Assembly: GCF_004803695.1 (NCBI RefSeq)
Contig: NZ_CP039393.1
Coordinates: forward strand, 1,240,001-1,304,000
Direction: 5' to 3'
Length of the DNA: 64,000 nt
DNA from: Muribaculum gordoncarteri
Lineage (GTDB): Bacteria > Bacteroidota > Bacteroidia > Bacteroidales > Muribaculaceae
The position numbers and the translations under genes are program-made. The notes under the pieces were generated by a model. It was not told the origin of the DNA. It was given only the letters and a program-made list of their open reading frames with translations, and did not search any database. Position 1 is the stretch's first letter; each line of letters opens with the position of its first letter. Of the stretch, positions 57,414-64,000 are shown piece after piece.

Positions 57414-58064
57414 TTATTTGTTATTACTGTCATTCGATTCGGCAATCTCTTCCGACTTGTGAGGCGAAGAGAGATACTTGGAATAGAATATTATCAACAC
57501 GAGGATACCAACGGTGATAGCGGCATCGGCGATGTTGAATATCGGTTGGAAAAACAGGAAATGGTCGCCTCCTACAAAAGGCATCCACTCAGGCCAATAG
57601 AAGCTGAACAACGGGAAATAAAGCATATCGACCACCTTGCCGTGGAACAAGGCCGCATATCCGCCTTCAGGAGGAAACATCGTAGCCACCTCGGGGGGAT
57701 AAGGATTGTTGAATATCAATCCGTAAAACACGGAATCTATAATATTGCCGGCCGCTCCTGCCGTAATCAGCGCGAAACACACTATATAGCCGCTCTTGAT
57801 GTAGGATTTACCCTTTATACGGCATATATAGATGATCAGTGCCGCTACAGCAACAATGCGGAACAGGGTGAGAAACAGTTTGCTTCCCACCTCCATTCCG
57901 AATGCCATACCGTTGTTTTCTATAAAATAGAGATAGAACCAATCGGCTATTTTGTACTCTTCACCAAGATAGAAATGAGTTTTAATCCAAATCTTGAAAA
58001 TCTGGTCGATTAAAAGTACGCCGATTATAATGATCGTTGCGAGCCAGCCTTTGGACAGCTTCAT
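57414..58064 (-). CDS. lspA: Lipoprotein signal peptidase (signal peptidase II)
   Basis: This inner-membrane aspartic protease cleaves lipoprotein signal peptides. The protein is 216 residues from the ATG at 58064 (the frame has a TTG one codon earlier). Four membrane segments are expected, with catalytic aspartates in AAGNIIDSVFYG and FNIADAAITVG. The N-terminal NNGMAFGM motif is typical. It is longer than E. coli LspA (164 residues) because of an insertion between the third and fourth helices (NPYPPEVATMFPPEGG) and a C-terminal tail, both common in Bacteroidota. It lies 30 bp after dksA. Confidence 0.95.
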   Translation of the reverse strand: MKLSKGWLATIIIIGVLLIDQIFKIWIKTHFYLGEEYKIADWFYLYFIENNGMAFGMEVGSKLFLTLFRIVAVAALIIYICRIKGKSYIKSGYIVCFALITAGAAGNIIDSVFYGLIFNNPYPPEVATMFPPEGGYAALFHGKVVDMLYFPLFSFYWPEWMPFVGGDHFLFFQPIFNIADAAITVGILVLIIFYSKYLSSPHKSEEIAESNDSNNK

Positions 58065-58094
58065 CAAATTTATTTCTTTTTTTGTTTTGTTGTT

Positions 58095-58478
58095 CTACTT
58101 TTTGCTGTTTTGCTGCTTTACATCGATGCTCAATGTTGCATGGGGAACAGCACGAAGCCTCTCCTTGGGAATCAGCTTGCCGGTTGCACGGCATATTCCG
58201 TAGGTCTTGTTCTCGATGCGCACGAGTGCAGCCTGAAGATGTTGAATGAACTTCATCTGACGCTGTGCCAATTGTCCGGCCTCCTCTTTTCCCAATGTAC
58301 TTGCGCCCTCTTCAAGCACCTTGAATGTGGGCGATGTGTCGGCGGTGTCATTGCCGTCATTGTTCATCACGTTGGCTTTCAACAGGTCGTAGTCGCGCTG
58401 TGCCTTTTCAAGCTTGGCGAGAATCAACTCCTTGAATTCCTGGAGTTCTTCATCGGTATACCTTGTCTTTTCGCTCAT
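58095..58478 (-). CDS. dksA: DksA/TraR-family RNA polymerase-binding protein without zinc cysteines
   Basis: DksA-type proteins enter the polymerase secondary channel and, with ppGpp, adjust rRNA and amino-acid promoters. The 127 residues have an N-terminal coiled coil (EELQEFKELILAKLEKAQRD and the second arm), then YGICRATGKLIPKERLRAVPHAT, which matches the DksA zinc domain but keeps only one of the four cysteines. That resembles the zinc-independent DksA2 type. It lies between ileS and lspA on the same strand, the usual neighbourhood in Bacteroidales. Confidence 0.85.
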   Translation of the reverse strand: MSEKTRYTDEELQEFKELILAKLEKAQRDYDLLKANVMNNDGNDTADTSPTFKVLEEGASTLGKEEAGQLAQRQMKFIQHLQAALVRIENKTYGICRATGKLIPKERLRAVPHATLSIDVKQQNSKK

Positions 58479-58506
58479 GGTTGTAGTGCTTTTAATTATT
58501 TTAGGT

Positions 58507-61500
58507 TTAGTTGTTCAGTTCTATGAGTACCTTGACTTCGGTTCCGTCAATGTCGAGAACCTCGGCCGCAGCATCATCGGCAAGTTGTGCCACTTCCAGT
58601 GAGGTGGCAAGTACCTGCTTGGCTATATAGTCGCCATAGGCCTTGATTGCCTCCTCGGTAGCCGGATCGGGAGCAAACGTGAGCTTGATTTTGTCGACAA
58701 TGTCATAGTTGCGTCCCTTACGTATGTTCTGGATGCGGTTCACTATGTCACGTGCTATACCCTCGTTGCGCAGTTCGTCGGTGATTGTCACATCAAGAGC
58801 GACGGTTATATTGCCGTCGTTGGCTACCTGCCATCCGGGAATGTCCTCCGATATTATTTCAACATCGGCAAGCTCAACCGAAGCCTTGACACCGTCGATG
58901 TCAAACTCCATCGAGCCGTTACGTTCCAGTGCGGCGATATCGGCCTGTGACATGGAGCTTATGGCGGCGGCAACGCTCTTCATAGCCTTTCCGAATTTCG
59001 GGCCGAGCTTCTTGAAGTCGGGTTTAACGCGTTTTACGAGCACACCTTCATCGTTGCCTACATACTTTATGGTCTTTACGTTTACCTCATTGAGTATCAA
59101 GTCGGCCATCGACTCTATCATCTCCTTCTGTGCTTCATCGAGCACGGGAATCATCAATGTCGACAGCGGTTGACGCACCTTTATATTGACCTTGCGGCGC
59201 AATGAAAGCACCATCGATGTTATCTCCTGTGCCAGCTTCATGCGTGCTTCAAGATTCTCGTCGCTTTCTCCTGCCTCGGGGAAGAGTGCCAGATGCACCG
59301 ATTCGGTCGAGCCTTTGGTGACCGAAGTCAGGTCGGTATAAAGACGATCGGCAAAGAACGGCGATATTGGAGCCATCAACAAGGCCACGGTTTCAAGACA
59401 GGTGTACAGAGTCTGGTAAGCCGACAACTTGTCGACATCCATTTCGCCTCCCCAGAAACGCTTGCGGTTAAGACGCACATACCAGTTGCTGAGATTGTCA
59501 TTGACAAAGTCGTTTATGGCACGGGCTGCCTTGGTGGGTTCATAATCGTCGAGAGCTTCGTCAACCTCACGAATGAGCGTGTTGAGCAGTGAGAGAATCC
59601 AGCGGTCTATCTCGGGACGCTCAGCCAGCGGAACCTGCGGTGCGCTGTTGTCAAATCCGTCGACATTGGCATAGAGTGCAAAGAACGAATAGGTGTTGTA
59701 AAGTGTCGCAAAGAGCTTGCGGGCGGTTTCCTTGACACCCTCCGAGTCATATTTCAGGTTATCCCATGGCGATGAATTTGCAATCATGTACCATCGCAAC
59801 GGGTCGGATCCGAATTGCTCTATCGCCTCAAACGGATTCACGGCATTGCCGAGTCGCTTTGACATCTTGTTGCCGAAACGGTCAAGCACAAGACCATTGG
59901 ATATAACGGCCTTATAGGCAACCGAGTCAAACACCATTCCTGCTATTGCATGGAGGGTGAAGAACCATCCGCGTGTCTGGTCAACACCTTCGGCTATGAA
60001 ATCGGCCGGATAGAGTTCGCCCGAATCAAGACCCTCCTTGTTCTCAAAGGGATAGTGAATCTGGGCATAGGGCATCGCACCCGAATCAAACCACACATCG
60101 ATCAAGTCAAGCTCGCGATGCATCGGTTTGCCTGAAGGCGACACAAGCACTATGTCGTCGACATAGGGACGGTGAAGGTCGATTTTCTCATAATTGGCCT
60201 TGGTGTATTCGCCGGGCACAAATCCTTTTTCCTTGTAGGGATTGGCCGACATAACGCCAGCGGCTACAGCCTTCTCTATTTCATTGTAAAGTGTTTCAAC
60301 GCTGTCGATGCATATCTCCTCGGTGCCGTCCTCGCTGCGCCATATAGGCAGAGGTGTGCCCCAATAGCGGCTGCGTGACAGGTTCCAGTCCTGAAGATTT
60401 TCAAGCCACTTGCCAAATCGGCCGGTGCCTGTCGACTGCGGTTTCCACTTTATTGTTTCGTTATTGGCCATCAATGCTTCACGAGCCGATGTAGTGCGTA
60501 TAAACCAGCTGTCGAGCGGGTAATAGAGCACGGGCTTGTCGGTTCGCCAGCAATGAGGATAGTTGTGTACATGCTTCTCGATCTTGAATGCGGTTCCGGC
60601 CTGCTTCATCTCCATACACAGGACTATGTTCAGGTCTTCGCTCTTTGATGCGGCGGCTTCGTCATACTTACCGTTGGCATTGAATTTCGGGTCGTAAGCA
60701 TTCTTCACATAGTCACCTGCATGTTTCTCGTAAGCGGCTACGTTGACGCATTTATCCACAAATTCAGGAGCGCACTCATCGATTGTGTAATATTTACCGG
60801 TAAGGTCGACCATGGGGCGTGTTTCGCCTCTGCGGTTTATCATAAACAGCGAGGGGATGCCGGCAAGCTTGGCAACCTTGGCGTCATCGGCACCGAAAGT
60901 GGGTGCGATGTGTACGATACCCGTACCGTCCTCAGTAGTAACGTAATCGCCGGGGATTACACGGAAGGCTTCAGCTTCGAGTTCAACGAACTTGTCCTTG
61001 CCTACTGAAAATACCTTTTCGGGATTGGCGGCAGCGTAATCCTGTACAAATCCGGGAGCATTGGCGTCAATGCGCTCAACGGGCTTAACCCAGGGCATAA
61101 GCTGCTGGTAGTGCATTCCGAGAAGATCGTTGCCGATATATGAACCCACTACGCGGTAAGGCACAATCTTGTCGCCGGGCTTGTACTCGTCAAGCGGCAT
61201 GTCGGCTCCTTCAGCCTTGAAGTAGGCCGAAAGGCGCTCCTTGGCAAGAACGGCGCTTATTTTCTCTCCGTTGTAGGGATTGTAGGTCTGTACGCACACA
61301 TATTCAATCTTCGGGCCAACGCACAGTGCAGTGTTTGACGGAAGTGTCCACGGTGTTGTGGTCCATGCGAGGAAGCAGGGAGTACCCCACTCTGTCATTT
61401 CGGGACGCGGATCCACGATTTTGAAAGCGGCGGTCACCGTAGTGTCCTTTACATCGCGGTAACATCCCGGCTGGTTAAGCTCATGGGTGCTGAGGCCGGT

Positions 61501-62064
61501 TCCTGCAGCCGGCGAATAGGGCTGTATTGTGTAACCCTTATAGAGGTAACCCTTCTTGTGCAGCTGACTGAGCAACCACCACACCGATTCGATATAACGG
61601 TTGTCGTAGGTGATGTAGGGGTCATTCATGTCGACCCAGTAACCCATGGAGTTGGTAAGATTCTCCCACTCCTTGGTGTACTTCATCACCTCGCGACGAC
61701 AAGCGGCATTATAGTCATCTACCGAAATTTTCTTTCCGATATCTTCCTTGGTTATTCCGAGTGCTTTCTCCACACCGAGCTCTACGGGCAGTCCGTGAGT
61801 GTCCCATCCGGCCTTTCTCTTAACGTGGAAACCCTTCATCGTCTTATAACGGCAGAAGATGTCCTTTATGGTTCGTGCCATGACATGGTGGATGCCGGGC
61901 ATACCGTTGGCCGAAGGAGGGCCTTCATAAAAGACAAAAGAGGGACACCCCTCGCGCACCTTCATACTCTGCTCAAACAGATGTTCCTTATTCCATCGGT
62001 CGAGCACTTGACGATTGATATCTGAAAGATTGAAACTGTCGTATTCGTTAAATTTCTTTTTCAT
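58507..62064 (-). CDS. ileS: Isoleucyl-tRNA synthetase, type 2, with GXHH signature
   Basis: This enzyme charges tRNA-Ile and edits valine. At 1185 residues it is the long, eukaryote-like form (IleRS2) rather than the ~940-residue IleRS1. The first class I signature, normally HxGH, reads G57-I58-H59-H60 in PPSANGMPGIHHVMART. The second is KMSKRLGN, the KMSKR form. The editing domain (~residues 200-420) with CFLAWTTTPWTLPSNTALCV and the tryptophan-rich catalytic return (WFIRTT, WFDSGAMPYAQIHYP) are intact. It leads the run to dksA, lspA, DUF4296 and a small unknown gene, each gap 30 bp or less. Confidence 0.97.
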   Translation of the reverse strand: MKKKFNEYDSFNLSDINRQVLDRWNKEHLFEQSMKVREGCPSFVFYEGPPSANGMPGIHHVMARTIKDIFCRYKTMKGFHVKRKAGWDTHGLPVELGVEKALGITKEDIGKKISVDDYNAACRREVMKYTKEWENLTNSMGYWVDMNDPYITYDNRYIESVWWLLSQLHKKGYLYKGYTIQPYSPAAGTGLSTHELNQPGCYRDVKDTTVTAAFKIVDPRPEMTEWGTPCFLAWTTTPWTLPSNTALCVGPKIEYVCVQTYNPYNGEKISAVLAKERLSAYFKAEGADMPLDEYKPGDKIVPYRVVGSYIGNDLLGMHYQQLMPWVKPVERIDANAPGFVQDYAAANPEKVFSVGKDKFVELEAEAFRVIPGDYVTTEDGTGIVHIAPTFGADDAKVAKLAGIPSLFMINRRGETRPMVDLTGKYYTIDECAPEFVDKCVNVAAYEKHAGDYVKNAYDPKFNANGKYDEAAASKSEDLNIVLCMEMKQAGTAFKIEKHVHNYPHCWRTDKPVLYYPLDSWFIRTTSAREALMANNETIKWKPQSTGTGRFGKWLENLQDWNLSRSRYWGTPLPIWRSEDGTEEICIDSVETLYNEIEKAVAAGVMSANPYKEKGFVPGEYTKANYEKIDLHRPYVDDIVLVSPSGKPMHRELDLIDVWFDSGAMPYAQIHYPFENKEGLDSGELYPADFIAEGVDQTRGWFFTLHAIAGMVFDSVAYKAVISNGLVLDRFGNKMSKRLGNAVNPFEAIEQFGSDPLRWYMIANSSPWDNLKYDSEGVKETARKLFATLYNTYSFFALYANVDGFDNSAPQVPLAERPEIDRWILSLLNTLIREVDEALDDYEPTKAARAINDFVNDNLSNWYVRLNRKRFWGGEMDVDKLSAYQTLYTCLETVALLMAPISPFFADRLYTDLTSVTKGSTESVHLALFPEAGESDENLEARMKLAQEITSMVLSLRRKVNIKVRQPLSTLMIPVLDEAQKEMIESMADLILNEVNVKTIKYVGNDEGVLVKRVKPDFKKLGPKFGKAMKSVAAAISSMSQADIAALERNGSMEFDIDGVKASVELADVEIISEDIPGWQVANDGNITVALDVTITDELRNEGIARDIVNRIQNIRKGRNYDIVDKIKLTFAPDPATEEAIKAYGDYIAKQVLATSLEVAQLADDAAAEVLDIDGTEVKVLIELNN

Positions 62065-62098
62065 GTAGTGGACTATTAGTGCTACTTAAAAAATTTTT

Positions 62099-62107
62099 GC
62101 AAAGTTA
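62099..62107 (-). promoter_or_regulatory. ileS promoter -7 box
   Basis: TAACTTTGC on the minus strand, 35 bp before the ileS ATG; TTTC lies about 19 bp further upstream. Confidence 0.55.
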
Positions 62108-62186
62108 CAATAAATAGCTGCAATGTGAAAGTCATTGACTGTTTTTTTATTATATAAGGTGTGATTTTGGAATTTACAATAAAAAA

Positions 62187-62212
62187 GCGTGACATCCTGT
62201 TGAATGTCACGC
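62187..62212 (-). terminator. Terminator of the acyl-activating enzyme gene
   Basis: A perfect 9-bp stem GCGTGACAT/ATGTCACGC (62187-62195 with 62204-62212) is followed on the minus strand by six T. A second hairpin, AGAGCCG/CGGCTCT (62231-62237 with 62257-62263), lies between it and the stop codon. Confidence 0.85.
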
Positions 62213-62268
62213 CCCGTAATCCTTTATCTTAGAGCCGTTAACATTTATTGTCGAACCGGCTCTTAGCA

Positions 62269-63924
62269 TCACTTGGCATGCTGGTAGAGATAACGCTTTA
62301 TCGACCGCTTAGGTGTCTTTTCAAACTCTTCGTTATAGAGTTTCACCTTACGAATCTGTGAATAGGCCGGCAAATCCTTATTGAGAGCCGCTATGTTGTC
62401 GTCCATTATCTTGCTGAGCGTATCGGTGTGAATGCCCTGCTTGGTTGCGAGCTCGAGATCGGGATAGATCAATGCCGCCAATTGTCCGTCGCTGTCTACG
62501 ACAAGCGATTCGGCCACATAAGGCATATTGTTCAGCTTCTGCTCAATCTCCTCGGGATATATGTTCTGTCCCGACGGGCCGAGAATCATGTTCTTGTTGC
62601 GGCCTCTTATGTAAATGAATCCGTCGGAATCCATAGTGCAAAGGTCGCCCGTATTCATCCAACCGTCCTTCATCACGGCATCGGTAGCATCTTTATTCTT
62701 GTAATATCCCTTCATTACATTGTCGCCGCGCACCCACAATTCGCCCGGTATATGCTCGGGATCGGGTGAATCGATGCGGCCTTCCATTCGGTCGACAATC
62801 TGTCCGCACGAGCCGGGACGCTGCTTGTCCCATTGAGCATAAGCTACAAGAGGAGCACACTCGGTCATGCCATATCCCACCGTATAGGGGAAATTGATGC
62901 GACGGAGGAATGTTTCCACATCCTTGTTAAGCGCGGCACCGCCAATGATTATCTCCTGTACATTTCCGCCAAATGCGCCCATGAGCTGAGTCTTTATCTT
63001 CTCAAGCAGTCGGTCGTCTATGACGGGAATGTGCATCAACAGCTTCATCAACGGCTTGTCGAGCAGCGGGAACACCTTGGTCTTCACTATCTTTTCGATA
63101 ATCAGCGGAACCGTCACAATCAATTTGGGACGCACCGTGGCAAACGCCTCAAGGATAACCCTCGGCGAGGGCATTCGGGTAAGGAAGTAAACGTGACACC
63201 CCTTTACCAGCGGATGCAGCAGCTCCACTATGAGGCCGTACATGTGAGCAAGCGGAAGCATGCACACTATTCCATCGCCGGGATTAAGGAAAGTAAGACC
63301 GTCGATTGTGAACTGAATGTTGCTCCACAGGTTGTTGTAGGTCAACATGACGCCCTTGGAGAATCCCATCGAGCCCGAGGTGTAGTTTATCAACGCCAAT
63401 TCATCCTTCTTCTCCTTGTAGTAGACGACATCATCGGGAGTGAATCGCTCGGGATACCTCTTGCCGAATATCTCGTTAAGATGCTCTCGGGCATTGGTAA
63501 GACGCTTGTTTCGCGACATTATCAGCGAATAATCGTGAAGTCTTATTACACCCTCAAGACCGTTCATCGAATCGGGGTCGAGATTCTCCCATATTGCATC
63601 ATCGGTGTAGAAGAGCTTTGCCTCGCTGTGGGTTACAAGGTGATGTATGTTATCGGCCTTGAACTCATGCAGAATAGGCACAGCCACAGCTCCGTAGGTT
63701 ATTGCCGAAAGGAATGCGACAGCCCACTGTGAGGAGTTCTTGCCACACAAGGCAATCTTGTCGCCTCGTTTCACTCCGGCCTGTTCATACAGAAGATGAA
63801 GCTTGGCGATTTTACGCGCTATGTCGCGATATTGAAATGACACTCCGTTGAAATCGGTGAGAGCAAGCTCTTCCCAATTCTTTCGCACGGAGCTTTGCAG
63901 ATATCCGTTTAATGTTGTTTCCAT
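62269..63924 (-). CDS. AMP-forming acyl-activating enzyme (long-chain acyl-CoA/acyl-ACP ligase-like)
   Basis: This 551-residue ANL-superfamily adenylate-forming enzyme activates a carboxylate with ATP. The P-loop is INYTSGSMGFSKGVML, the acyl-adenylate motif VGYGMTECAPLVAY, the hinge DSDGFIYIRGRNKNMIL, and the catalytic C-terminal lysine is in KTPKRSIKRYLY. It has no fused acyltransferase domain and no membrane segment. The sequence fits fatty acyl ligases that recycle exogenous or phospholipid-derived fatty acids, but the acyl length and acceptor (CoA or ACP) are not determined. It is transcribed alone with its own promoter and terminator. Confidence 0.9.
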   Translation of the reverse strand: METTLNGYLQSSVRKNWEELALTDFNGVSFQYRDIARKIAKLHLLYEQAGVKRGDKIALCGKNSSQWAVAFLSAITYGAVAVPILHEFKADNIHHLVTHSEAKLFYTDDAIWENLDPDSMNGLEGVIRLHDYSLIMSRNKRLTNAREHLNEIFGKRYPERFTPDDVVYYKEKKDELALINYTSGSMGFSKGVMLTYNNLWSNIQFTIDGLTFLNPGDGIVCMLPLAHMYGLIVELLHPLVKGCHVYFLTRMPSPRVILEAFATVRPKLIVTVPLIIEKIVKTKVFPLLDKPLMKLLMHIPVIDDRLLEKIKTQLMGAFGGNVQEIIIGGAALNKDVETFLRRINFPYTVGYGMTECAPLVAYAQWDKQRPGSCGQIVDRMEGRIDSPDPEHIPGELWVRGDNVMKGYYKNKDATDAVMKDGWMNTGDLCTMDSDGFIYIRGRNKNMILGPSGQNIYPEEIEQKLNNMPYVAESLVVDSDGQLAALIYPDLELATKQGIHTDTLSKIMDDNIAALNKDLPAYSQIRKVKLYNEEFEKTPKRSIKRYLYQHAK

Positions 63925-63959
63925 ACAATATATAATCGAATGTAATCGTAAATGGTTTT

Positions 63960-63968
63960 ACAAAAATA
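63960..63968 (-). promoter_or_regulatory. Promoter -7 box of the acyl-activating enzyme gene
   Basis: TATTTTTGT on the minus strand, 36 bp before the ATG; TTTG lies about 15 bp further upstream, near the window edge. Confidence 0.5.
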
Positions 63969-64000
63969 GCTAAAATTAGCAATCAAAGGAAATAAATCAT

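Noticed and set aside
62833-63732. A 299-codon plus-strand frame opposite the acyl-activating enzyme
   Set aside because: The opposite strand encodes a complete ANL enzyme with all motifs; this frame has none.

Overview
The window looks like a chromosome segment from a gut-type member of the Bacteroidales, most likely Muribaculaceae or a close relative. This placement is inferred. It rests on repeated TAnnTTTG -7 boxes (often read as GCAAAGTTA ahead of minus-strand genes), almost no Shine-Dalgarno sequences, a type III glutamine synthetase, an LL-diaminopimelate aminotransferase, a eukaryote-like IleRS, a TrkH/KtrA pair and methylmalonyl-CoA mutase (succinate-propionate route). I see no rRNA, tRNA, CRISPR array, insertion sequence or prophage. 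Most of the window is core metabolism with a few accessory patches.

Layout. 1-437: end of a plus-strand solute-binding protein. 517-2183: pyrK-pyrD. 2285-2815: an XRE-type regulator beside about 800 bp of AT-rich, repeat-containing DNA. 3632-9149: uvrA, a lytic transglycosylase, an ion channel with an unusual pore and a superoxide dismutase. 9243-15265: a four-gene metal-efflux run (His/Cys-rich secreted protein, adaptor, RND pump, outer-membrane factor). 15625-18116: lysC-lysA. 18188-22447: purU-hisH-hisA-hisF-hisIE-ftsE. 22558-25732: a TPR protein and glnS. 25860-28423 (plus): potassium uptake. 28426-30788: Dabb protein, ABC-F ATPase and TM2 protein. 30878-43257: dapF-dapL-glnN-gltB-gltD and a PurF-like amidotransferase, joining DAP/lysine synthesis to ammonia assimilation.

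From 43565 the coding strand switches to plus: a GH13 lipoprotein, a probable small RNA gene, dnaG, mutA-mutB, then an uncharacterised trio (membrane-anchored TPR/HTH regulator, outer-membrane barrel, coiled-coil lipoprotein). 56270-62064 (minus) is ileS-dksA-lspA-DUF4296 protein-small unknown protein, followed at the window edge by an acyl-activating enzyme.

The items most worth a second look are: the swapped GXHH signature in IleRS; a promoter-to-terminator structured RNA candidate upstream of dnaG; the regulator/barrel/lipoprotein trio with a dyad operator over the barrel promoter; the channel whose filter reads TVGCN; the PurF-like enzyme in the glutamate synthase run; the nested hairpin between glnN and gltB; and a 17-bp repeat in the gap beside the XRE gene. 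No wholly new multi-gene defence or mobile system is evident.
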